A DNA stretch of 12,616 bases, taken from NCBI GenBank assembly GCA_036517115.1, contig DATDYB010000015.1, forward strand, positions 1 to 12,616, given 5' to 3'. The first letter of the stretch is position 1; each line of letters opens with the position of its first letter. This stretch comes from DATDYB01 sp036517115. Its GTDB lineage: Bacteria; Patescibacteriota; Minisyncoccia; Phycocordibacterales; PALSA-1337. This document shows, piece by piece, positions 6,423 through 12,204 of the stretch. The translations under genes were made by a program, and so were the position numbers. The notes under the pieces were generated by a model, which did no database searches, was not told where the DNA came from, and saw nothing but the letters and a program-made list of their open reading frames with translations.

Positions 6423-8323
6423 TAACTCATTGATAATGATTCATTCTGGATGATTGTGGGGGCATCGGACAGGCCTTCTGCCGTTGCCTTGAGTATACGC
6501 TTCCTATTGCTCATAAGGGTCATTCGCCTCTTTTCCTTCATGTTTGTGAACCTCACGCGAAAGACGAATGGATACATTGTGTCCACACCGTCAAAACGGT
6601 GTGTACGCAATATATCTTCCGTACCTGTTTCTGTGTCTCTACCGTTTAAACGTGGTGGACACAATATTTCCTTTGTTTGGTTGACGGATTGGCCATTTTT
6701 AGGGGCAAAATGTCCAGTAATTGGCACATTCATCCGCACTTCGGCCAACTCTCTATGCTTATATATGTGAATGTTGCTCACCAAGAGATGGATAATCTCT
6801 GCCCTTTGCTCGTAGGTCGCATTTTCCATCTTGGCTTTCAATTCGTCGAACAGGTTCTTAAAGTGCTCTGCGCTTGCCCTCACTTCGCCTTTCCTTAGAA
6901 GCTTTTGATTTAGGAGAGCGACTTCATTCCTGATTTTCTCTTCGTCTCTCTTGCACTCCTCGATTTTCTTTTGAAACTCGGCATATTCCATCGTGTCGCT
7001 CGCCTCGTACACCTGACTGATTCTCTTTTTCTTCAGCGCAATAGCTTTGAGTCGCGTATCCGCCTCTTCCCGTTTTTTCTCCGCATCCTTTACAGGGATA
7101 CCTACCTCGTGCTCTTTCAATTTATCCAGCATGTAATCTGGATTTGTGAGCAGCTCTTTCATCGTGTCCCAGATTGACTCCAGTCTCGCTTCACTGATGT
7201 CTCCGCACGAACGACAGCGAGTACTCTCCACGAGATGTTCCCGCTTCCATTTTGCCTCTCTCCCGCCGTGATAGAACTTCAGTATCTTTTGCTCCGATGT
7301 CTTTGGCGGCTTATTGCCAGCAAACATTTTAAGTCCACATGCCCCGCAAGTCAGAAGTTTATTGAACAGGTACACGGTCTTTATATTCCGAGCCGCCATG
7401 TGTCGGTTGAGAAGGAGTTGCTTCTTACCAAGCTCAAACTGCTCTGGTGTGATTATTTTTTCAGTCGTAAAAGAGATCCATTGTTTTTTGTCGTACTGCT
7501 GGTCATCGTCCACAAGTACGGACAGTCGTTTTCTTCCTCGCTTGTATCTATAAAAGTCGTCGGTGCCCGTGTATATCGGATTGCACAAAATCCGCGCGAT
7601 GCTCGACTTGTGCCAGTAGCCCTTATTCTCTTCCCGCTTCCGTTTCTTCAACGCATAACATGGCACCTTCAATTCGTTGGCACGTTTTTGTATGCCACTT
7701 AAAGAAAGTTTCTCGTCTACAAGCCATCTAAAAAATGATTGCACCCATTCGGCTTCTTCCTTATGAATCATCAACCGCTTCTTCTTTCCCTTTTTCAATC
7801 TGTATCCGTAGGGTGGTGTACCCCATACCCAGCCACCATCTTTTGCCGCGCGTTTCCTACCGCTCTGCATTCTCAATTTGATTGCTTCACGCTCCGCCTC
7901 CGAGATGCTTCCGAGAATAGTTGTTATTAGTCTGCCGAACACAGGGTCGGACGTATCAAACGGTTCTGTTGTGGAGCGAAAGGCAACGCCGATGTTGGTG
8001 AGAGTATCAATCGCCCCGAGCAGAAATTTCGTATTGCGGAAAAACCGGTCGAACTTATAGACCAAAATGACATCGAACTCCTTGTTGGCGGCATCAGCAA
8101 ACATGCGGCTCATCGCTGGTCGTTCTTCAATAGGCAAGCTCCCAGAAAATCCATCGTCGTAATAAATGTGCCGCTTCTCGTCGAGAGAGTAGTTGGGTTG
8201 CGACTTACAAAAAGCAATCAGCCTTTCCCTCTGAACGATGGGACCGTACTTCTCGGTCTGCTCGTCGGTGCTCACGCGGATATATATCGCACACCTTGTT
8301 TGTTTTTCAGTCTTCGTATCCAT
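6422..8323 (-). CDS. Large serine recombinase (site-specific integrase)
   Basis: A 633-aa protein. The resolvase-type catalytic domain begins YIRVSTDEQ, with nucleophile Ser18 and Arg16. It continues with DGFSGS (57-62) and KFDRFFRN (90-97). The recombinase DNA-binding domain spans about 165-310 (GTPPYGYR at 168-175). A zinc ribbon follows with CGAC (326-329) and CRSC (370-373), then a charged coiled coil at roughly 410-490. This is the full layout of a large serine integrase, which joins attP and attB without host factors. The start codon lies within the last codons of the upstream 65-aa gene (17-base overlap), and the stop overlaps the 74-aa gene. Oddity: the last 120 residues hold a duplicated 18-residue unit encoded by palindromic DNA (see 6577-6667), followed by a tail beyond the usual end of the family. 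Confidence 0.95.
   Translation of the reverse strand: MDTKTEKQTRCAIYIRVSTDEQTEKYGPIVQRERLIAFCKSQPNYSLDEKRHIYYDDGFSGSLPIEERPAMSRMFADAANKEFDVILVYKFDRFFRNTKFLLGAIDTLTNIGVAFRSTTEPFDTSDPVFGRLITTILGSISEAEREAIKLRMQSGRKRAAKDGGWVWGTPPYGYRLKKGKKKRLMIHKEEAEWVQSFFRWLVDEKLSLSGIQKRANELKVPCYALKKRKREENKGYWHKSSIARILCNPIYTGTDDFYRYKRGRKRLSVLVDDDQQYDKKQWISFTTEKIITPEQFELGKKQLLLNRHMAARNIKTVYLFNKLLTCGACGLKMFAGNKPPKTSEQKILKFYHGGREAKWKREHLVESTRCRSCGDISEARLESIWDTMKELLTNPDYMLDKLKEHEVGIPVKDAEKKREEADTRLKAIALKKKRISQVYEASDTMEYAEFQKKIEECKRDEEKIRNEVALLNQKLLRKGEVRASAEHFKNLFDELKAKMENATYEQRAEIIHLLVSNIHIYKHRELAEVRMNVPITGHFAPKNGQSVNQTKEILCPPRLNGRDTETGTEDILRTHRFDGVDTMYPFVFRVRFTNMKEKRRMTLMSNRKRILKATAEGLSDAPTIIQNESLSMS
6577..6667 (-). 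repeat. Duplicated palindromic 54-bp repeat inside the recombinase gene
   Basis: Two 37-bp units (6577-6613 and 6631-6667), offset by exactly 54 bp, match at 27 of 37 positions. Each is itself a dyad. The first has arms CACACCGT and ACGGTGTG (6584-6591, 6596-6603). The second has the perfect palindrome CGTTTAAACG (6643-6652) flanked by GTGTC and GACAC. GTGTCCAC at 6579 and GTGGACAC at 6655 form a further inverse pair. In protein terms each copy is an 18-residue unit of pattern E-(I/D)-I/L-L...R..G..DT. The in-frame spacing means the repeat is translated. Confidence 0.75.
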
Positions 8324-8504
8324 ATTTTTTCATGTCGCTCTCGATTTGCTCCCTGCGAAACGCGAGTAGTTCGCTGGAGGCCATCGTTTCAAGCGGGGTG
8401 GTCTTTAAGTGAATAAGCTCTCTCGCCATGTCTTCAGGACTCATAGCTTCGACTCCGGCTATGACGTCTGCAATCAGTGCGTCTCTCAAATCCTCGATGT
8501 TCAT
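8307..8504 (-). CDS. Small acidic helical protein, first gene of the recombinase operon
   Basis: A 65-aa protein starting MNIEDLRDALIADV. It is rich in Glu, Asp, Leu and Ala and is predicted by eye to be mostly helical. It has no membrane segment or known motif that I can see. It overlaps the recombinase start by 17 bases, so the two are probably coupled in translation, and it is the first gene after the candidate attachment/promoter region. Proteins in this position are sometimes regulators or partners of the recombinase, but nothing in the sequence shows this. The start ATG has TAGAG ten bases upstream, a weak Shine-Dalgarno match. Confidence 0.65.
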   Translation of the reverse strand: MNIEDLRDALIADVIAGVEAMSPEDMARELIHLKTTPLETMASSELLAFRREQIESDMKKYGYED

Positions 8505-8532
8505 AAAATGGCTCTAAATAAGGTTATCTTTA

Positions 8533-8572
8533 ATATATACATTGTTATAGGTCGTTATACGAATGTACATAT
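8533..8572. other. Candidate attachment site (attP) of the serine recombinase
   Basis: A 40-bp imperfect dyad centred on the dinucleotide TC at 8552-8553. Position by position, 14 of 20 pairs are complementary. The outer arms are ATATATACATT (8533-8543) and AATGTACATAT (8562-8572), with inner TATA blocks at 8546-8549 and 8556-8559. Large serine integrases use attP sites of about 40-50 bp: imperfect inverted half-sites around a non-palindromic central dinucleotide, usually next to the integrase operon. Size, symmetry, centre and position all fit. It may also act as operator or promoter for the 65-aa gene that starts 29 bases away. Confidence 0.5.
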
Positions 8573-8586
8573 ATTTCTGGGTGGGT

Positions 8587-8596
8587 TTGTTAACAA
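8587..8596. repeat. 10-bp palindrome upstream of the recombinase operon
   Basis: TTGTTAACAA is a perfect 10-bp palindrome. On the minus strand, TTGTTA here and TATATG near 8569-8574 are separated by 17 bases and could act as -35 and -10 of the recombinase operon. The palindrome could equally be a small operator. Both readings are weak. Confidence 0.35.
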
Positions 8597-8640
8597 CTTG
8601 AAACGAGTAAACGATCTAAGGGTTCGTGGACAGGGATATT

Positions 8641-9033
8641 TCAGGCGAGATGGGCATCGACAACCACAATCCATTTTCCCCCTACGAAATCGCGTGACAC
8701 TTCTTCCTCTTCTAAATCAACATGCCCCCACTCGACACGTGGCCTCTCGTTCTTGTTTTGCTCGAACACCCTCAGCTTTTCGTCATATACGTCTTTGGTG
8801 AGAATGACGGCATTTTTGTCCGAACCACTCGATTGGCATTTATTTTGTGGAAAGTAGTTGAACTTCCCTCGACCGATGCCTAACCAGTCAACGTCAAGCG
8901 AAATATCATCACTCGTAAGCCATCCTTGGCATCGCATCTTCCTTTTGGCGAAGTTTTGACGCGCATATTCCACGGCATCGTCGCTGGTCTTTGCTCTTTC
9001 CTTGTTGAAGGTGGTGAAGATTATGCAGTACAT
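8641..9033 (-). CDS. Hypothetical 130-aa protein downstream of the primase
   Basis: I do not recognise this protein. It begins MYCIIFTTFNKERAKTSDD, has a basic first third, a middle with two cysteines and several Trp and Asn, an acidic run EEEEV near residue 110, and a beta-like end WIVVVDAH. There is no signal peptide, membrane segment or clear DNA-binding motif. It lies 42 bases after the primase-helicase gene on the same strand, and a strong hairpin occupies that gap, so its expression may be reduced relative to the primase. The 136 bases beyond its stop hold the candidate attachment site. Small unknown proteins between replication and integration genes are common in mobile elements. Confidence 0.7.
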   Translation of the reverse strand: MYCIIFTTFNKERAKTSDDAVEYARQNFAKRKMRCQGWLTSDDISLDVDWLGIGRGKFNYFPQNKCQSSGSDKNAVILTKDVYDEKLRVFEQNKNERPRVEWGHVDLEEEEVSRDFVGGKWIVVVDAHLA

Positions 9034-9050
9034 ATTTTGTAAGGGGCAAC

Positions 9051-9085
9051 GGGGCAGTATCTATATATGACTGCCTTACTGCCCC
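9051..9085. repeat. 9-bp perfect inverted repeat at the end of the primase gene
   Basis: GGGGCAGTA at 9051-9059 is the exact inverse of TACTGCCCC at 9077-9085, which overlaps the primase stop codon. A second, competing partner ACTGCC at 9070-9075 can pair with GGCAGT at 9053-9058. GGGGCA also occurs at 9043-9048. On the minus strand no T-tract follows, so this is not a standard intrinsic terminator. It could protect the primase message, limit read-through into the 130-aa gene, or bind a protein. Confidence 0.7.
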
Positions 9086-10863
9086 TGTTCCTTGAGCGCT
9101 AGCTTGTAATGCTTCTCCTTGCCTCGCTGGATTTCGACAAGCAATTTGTCTTTGACGAGTTGGCGTATCGCATCGCTGGTATTCTTGTCGCCGACACCAG
9201 TCTCTTTCTTGACTGCCGCGAGAATGTCTTTGCGTGTCAGTTCGGTATCCGGCTCAAACAGGGTAAGTGTCGCGTCCATCGCCTGTTCAATCTTTCGCTT
9301 TGCTGGCTCAACTTCGACGAGGTCGGCAAAAAGCATCTTCCCGCTCTCTTCCGTTAAGGATATTTGGAACATCGGCACTTTTTTGCCACGGCGTGCCTTT
9401 TCGTGCAGTACTTGAATTTCATCGGAAACATCGTCGCTCGTTATTTTCCTTACTACGATGAGCGAGTCGAGTCGTCCGAGTAGCGCAGAAGAACCTCGCA
9501 GTGCCTGTGCGTAGCCGAACTTCATAATCGAATCCTTGCGGAGATGGTGGATATACAACACCCCTGCTCCCACTTCGTTGAATTTCTGCAACGCTTCCAT
9601 GACTCTGGCCGTGTCCTCTGCTGAATTCTCGGGCTTCGAGTGCATTGCAACGTAAGGGTCAAAAATGACAAGCGAGATTTCATTTTTCTGGACAGTCGCC
9701 AGTAGCCGCGCGAGGTCGCTCTCATTATCTAGCTTGAATCCTCCCGTAATATGGAAAAATATCGGAAGGTCTTCAACGTAGTCGAGCATTTTTGCTCGCT
9801 TCCACATCTCGTCGATTCCGCTCTCCTCGTCCACGATGAGGACGTTCCCTTTGAGTGTCGGGAACTTTCCGAACAGCGGCTTTCCGCTTGCAATAGATTT
9901 TGCAATTTCGAGCATGACCCAGCTCTTACCGACACCCGGATGGCCGCTGAGTGCCGTAATGCCTCGATGCGGCACCAACGGGTCTATGAGGAAAGGGTAT
10001 GTCGTCGGCTCGTATGCGAGCAGGTCTGCGACCGACAGTAGCTTGCGTTCTCTCGACGGTGCATCACCAGACACTTCACCCCTCTCGTGTCGTTCACGAA
10101 TGTCTTCGTAGACTTTGTGAACCTCCTCATCTGGAAGCGGAGGGATATTCTGCTCGTTCCATGCTTTCAGAAGCGGCAACGCCACGCTATCGCGGTCTCT
10201 GCGCGGTATGTGCGCCATCAGCTTGCCAGCCACGCGCACAGCCGCGTCATGTCGCTGGCCTTCAGTCACGCCGTCCATCACTCCGCCCCATGTGTCGTTA
10301 GGAATAGTCGCGGGCTTCACTTCTTTTGCTTGGACATTCTTTGGTTTTTTGTAGAGCCAGTCCGGCAATTCGGCAAGCGGAGTGTCGAGGCCGACAATCC
10401 ATTCATACTTTTCACCGGAGCGATGCAGTGATGGTGGTGCGATGGCATAACCGTGGTCGCCTCTAAGGTCGATTTTTCTGCTCTGGATTCGGACCCTGTT
10501 CTTCACTTCGCATCCGGGGTGTCTAAAGTACCAGTGCTTTCCTCCACCGCCCGTTTTTACCGTCGGCGTTACGGGTATTTCGAGTCCTGTTATATCACAG
10601 TCGGCCTCGGCATCCAGAACGACGACGCCCGAAAGCCGCCCCGTGATAATGGCCACGCCTGCTGGTTTCAAGTTGAAGAACCACTCGGCCATCTCATCTT
10701 CCGTTGGCCGCTGATTCTGATATTTTTCCCAGACGAACATAGGCTTTTTATCCTGCCCCACCGGAATGACTGAAAATCCCCGCTTGAGATATTCCAGCGC
10801 TTGCTTGTAAACCTCCGCTTCGTGGTCTGCGTTATTTACTGTCGTGCTTGTTATTTTTTGCAT
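9076..10863 (-). CDS. Replicative primase-helicase (Prim-Pol domain plus RepA-like ATPase)
   Basis: A 595-aa multidomain protein. Residues 15-165 form an archaeo-eukaryotic-type Prim-Pol domain: VVLDAEAD with D84 and E86, GGGGKHWYF with H110, and KIDLRGDHGY with D132 form the expected active-site triad. Residues 185-250 resemble the helical primase C-terminal linker. Residues 285-480 are a RecA-fold hexameric helicase-like ATPase of the RepA/AAA_25 kind, with Walker A GHPGVGKS (297-304), VLIVDEES (331-338) and IFDPYVAM. The last 60 residues look like a winged helix. Such proteins prime and unwind plasmid and phage DNA, so this is probably the replication protein of the element. GC is higher than in the cargo (55% in two sampled lines). 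There is no Shine-Dalgarno site before the ATG. Confidence 0.92.
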   Translation of the reverse strand: MQKITSTTVNNADHEAEVYKQALEYLKRGFSVIPVGQDKKPMFVWEKYQNQRPTEDEMAEWFFNLKPAGVAIITGRLSGVVVLDAEADCDITGLEIPVTPTVKTGGGGKHWYFRHPGCEVKNRVRIQSRKIDLRGDHGYAIAPPSLHRSGEKYEWIVGLDTPLAELPDWLYKKPKNVQAKEVKPATIPNDTWGGVMDGVTEGQRHDAAVRVAGKLMAHIPRRDRDSVALPLLKAWNEQNIPPLPDEEVHKVYEDIRERHERGEVSGDAPSRERKLLSVADLLAYEPTTYPFLIDPLVPHRGITALSGHPGVGKSWVMLEIAKSIASGKPLFGKFPTLKGNVLIVDEESGIDEMWKRAKMLDYVEDLPIFFHITGGFKLDNESDLARLLATVQKNEISLVIFDPYVAMHSKPENSAEDTARVMEALQKFNEVGAGVLYIHHLRKDSIMKFGYAQALRGSSALLGRLDSLIVVRKITSDDVSDEIQVLHEKARRGKKVPMFQISLTEESGKMLFADLVEVEPAKRKIEQAMDATLTLFEPDTELTRKDILAAVKKETGVGDKNTSDAIRQLVKDKLLVEIQRGKEKHYKLALKEQGQ

Positions 10864-10897
10864 AATTTTTTATGAGCGATGGTCGCGCGTTGTTGGT

Positions 10898-10933
10898 GCG
10901 CTGAGGGTTGGGAACTCAAGCCAACCCCCGCGC
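10898..10933. repeat. GC-rich bulged hairpin upstream of the primase gene
   Basis: GGGTTGG at 10905-10911 pairs exactly with CCAACCC at 10921-10927 (nine-base loop). Outside it, GCGC at 10898-10901 pairs with GCGC at 10930-10933 across a small internal loop. It lies between the stop of the 42-aa gene and the primase start, about 35 bases before the ATG, in the leader of the primase message. It could be an attenuator, a regulatory RNA structure or an origin element. No T-tract follows on the minus strand. Confidence 0.65.
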
Positions 10934-10938
10934 CCAAC

Positions 10939-11067
10939 TTAGCTAGTAATCACGACGCTAACTCTGTTGATGATCTCGAAAAAGGTGCGCCAGATTCGCT
11001 GCAGTTCCTCTGGCGAAGCTTCATCGTCTCCGAGAAGCTCTACTCGCACCTTTTCCTTGCTCACCAT
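10939..11067 (-). CDS. Small 42-aa hypothetical protein upstream of the primase
   Basis: The minus strand has an ATG at 11067-11065 opening a 42-aa frame that begins MVSKEKVRVELLGDDEAS, continues through PEELQRIWRTFFEI and ends at a TAA at 10941-10939. The composition is protein-like: a short charged beta-type start, an acidic turn and an amphipathic helix, with no cysteine. AGAGAG directly abuts the ATG, which is too close for an ideal ribosome site; a TTG 30 bases upstream is an alternative. It sits after the terminator of the 248-aa gene and 75 bases before the primase, so the two may be co-transcribed. A plus-strand frame covers the same bases but is Cys/Trp-rich and less convincing. Function is unknown. 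Confidence 0.5.
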   Translation of the reverse strand: MVSKEKVRVELLGDDEASPEELQRIWRTFFEIINRVSVVITS

Positions 11068-11107
11068 CTCTCTATTGTGGAGAAGCCGGTTTTTCAAAAG
11101 GTCGAAT

Positions 11108-11134
11108 AAAAAAATGCCCCTGTGGAAAAGGGCA
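11108..11134 (-). terminator. Intrinsic terminator of the 248-aa gene
   Basis: On the minus strand, TGCCC (11134-11130) pairs with GGGCA (11119-11115) around a ten-base loop and is followed directly by seven Ts (11114-11108). It lies 31 bases after the stop of the 248-aa gene. The stem is short but GC-rich, and the T-tract position is ideal. It separates the 248-aa transcript from the primase operon, which therefore needs its own promoter. Confidence 0.7.
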
Positions 11135-11165
11135 ATGTTGCTCGTGTTGCTCGATTTTGTAGAGC

Positions 11166-11912
11166 CTATTTTTTAGAGGGGGCAAGCTTTTGCCCTTTTT
11201 TCTCCTCAACAATCAACAGAATCCCGCCTTTCGTCGTAATGGTTATTGGAAAACTTTTTTTCAAAGCTTTACCGATGTCCTTAGCCATGTCTCCGACACT
11301 CTGTATTCCACCATCGTTATATCTGTCGGTTTTTGTGTTGAATGACAATCCGATTTGAGCGGCGACAAAACGAGCTTCAAGCGGTTTGCCCGAAGCTTTC
11401 AGCGTTCCAGACACCTTGTGCCTTTTGTTTTTCCACAAAAGCTTAAAAAGTTTCAACCTCGCAGTATCTCCACTCTCTCTTTTCTGGAAAGTGTATGTTT
11501 CGTCGAGATACGCTAGAGTGACAGTCGCACTATTCCACCTGACGCGAGAACTTTTAATCTTTTGGTTTGCACTCTGATTTACAAAGTCGAGGATGTCTTG
11601 CAGAGCATCGAGGTCGAGAACTTTTACTTTCCATTGTTTGGTGTGGCCGATATCTTCCTCGCTATCTATGTCGTCGTAGTGTGTGAATTCATATACGGGA
11701 GATTCTTCACACTCTGCAATTTTTTGGTCATTCAAATACTTAAAAAATCGGAGCATATTTTCCGTTGAACGATACGAGGGTTTTTCTTCGCCAGAATATG
11801 AATCAACTATGTATCTGTGCCCCTCAGTGGGGAATTCGTCTGAAAATCCTGTTAGCTCATGGAGGTACCGCTTGATTTGAGAGGTCGTCTCAAAAGGAAA
11901 AACGCTTTGCAT
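11166..11912 (-). CDS. Hypothetical 248-aa protein with a possible C-terminal winged helix
   Basis: I do not recognise the family. Residues 1-75 are mixed helical, 75-120 are acidic (for example DDIDSEEDIG), and the last 110 residues look like a DNA-binding domain: TYTFQKRESG, then an RLKLFKLLWKNKR helix, a second helix LEARFVAAQIG, a third around MAKDIGKALKKSF, and a beta-hairpin wing ITITTKGGILLIVEE. The C-terminus is basic. It could be a transcriptional regulator or a replication initiator. A symmetric four-half-site repeat lies 28-65 bases upstream of its start (11940-11977), as expected for an autoregulated DNA-binding protein. It has its own terminator. The start ATG has only a weak TAGAG upstream. 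No signal peptide or membrane segment is seen. Confidence 0.7.
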   Translation of the reverse strand: MQSVFPFETTSQIKRYLHELTGFSDEFPTEGHRYIVDSYSGEEKPSYRSTENMLRFFKYLNDQKIAECEESPVYEFTHYDDIDSEEDIGHTKQWKVKVLDLDALQDILDFVNQSANQKIKSSRVRWNSATVTLAYLDETYTFQKRESGDTARLKLFKLLWKNKRHKVSGTLKASGKPLEARFVAAQIGLSFNTKTDRYNDGGIQSVGDMAKDIGKALKKSFPITITTKGGILLIVEEKKGQKLAPSKK

Positions 11913-11939
11913 GATAATACTCTAGCAGACCAAAATGAT

Positions 11940-11977
11940 GGCAAGAAGGCAATGGTATATATGGTTGCCACATTGCC
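11940..11977. promoter_or_regulatory. Symmetric four-half-site dyad, likely operator
   Basis: GGCAA occurs at 11940-11944 and 11948-11952, and its inverse TTGCC at 11965-11969 and 11973-11977. The arrangement is GGCAA-N3-GGCAA-N12-TTGCC-N3-TTGCC, exactly symmetric about 11958/11959, with TATATA at the centre. Longer pairings include AGGCAATG with CATTGCCT (8 bp). It lies 28-65 bases upstream of the 248-aa gene, where a repressor or replication protein would bind; the central TATATA may be part of a -10 box. A paired half-site operator upstream of a DNA-binding gene suggests autoregulation. Confidence 0.6.
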
Positions 11978-11996
11978 TGTGTTCTCGAATCCTTTA

Positions 11997-12170
11997 TTGC
12001 CCTTGCGGGAGGGTAAGCCAATGGAAACCACATACTTACACCAGACGTGTCTCTCAGGGCATCGTGGGGCACGGGCGAATGGTCGAAGTGCCTACCCCAA
12101 CCTAAACGTGGGCATTTTATTGTGTGCAGCTATTTCGATGCCCACTTCGTTTGTTGTCGTATGCACGAAG
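11997..12170. repeat. Run of overlapping inverted repeats, possible structured RNA or origin
   Basis: Visible pairs are TTGCCCT/AGGGTAA (11997-12003 and 12010-12016, one G-U pair only in plus-strand RNA), GGCAC/GTGCC with TGGGG/CCCCA (about 12065-12099), CGAAGTG/CACTTCG (12084-12090 and 12143-12149), GTGGGCAT/ATGCCCAC (12108-12115 and 12138-12145) and CTTCGT/ACGAAG (12145-12150 and 12165-12170). Several share bases and cannot all form at once. No T-tract follows. I cannot match it to a known RNA class. Confidence 0.5.
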
Positions 12171-12204
12171 GGAAAAGCGATATGAACCCTGCGGAAGCCT
12201 CACG

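Larger units (their letters stand above)
11913..12204. other. Structured intergenic region upstream of the 248-aa gene
   Basis: These 292 bases lie between the stop of the 151-aa gene and the start of the 248-aa gene, both on the minus strand. The only longer frame is a plus-strand 108-codon one that starts inside the 248-aa gene; it looks non-coding. The region contains the GGCAA/TTGCC array (11940-11977) and a run of overlapping inverted repeats (11997-12170), listed separately. Together with 81-346 it is the best place to look for an origin or a regulatory RNA. Confidence 0.6.

Noticed and set aside
6577..6667. Start of a CRISPR array
   Set aside because: Only two imperfect copies, each a long dyad, spaced so as to stay in the coding frame, and no Cas genes.
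10879..11109. Plus-strand 76-codon reading frame
   Set aside because: Cys/Trp-rich and lying over the hairpin and the more protein-like minus-strand 42-aa frame; no ribosome site seen.
11985..12080. A tRNA-like fold
   Set aside because: I could not find a consistent acceptor stem, anticodon loop and T-loop on either strand.
11859..12185. Plus-strand 108-codon reading frame
   Set aside because: It starts inside the well-supported 248-aa gene, has a mixed low-quality composition, and the rest lies in the inverted-repeat region.
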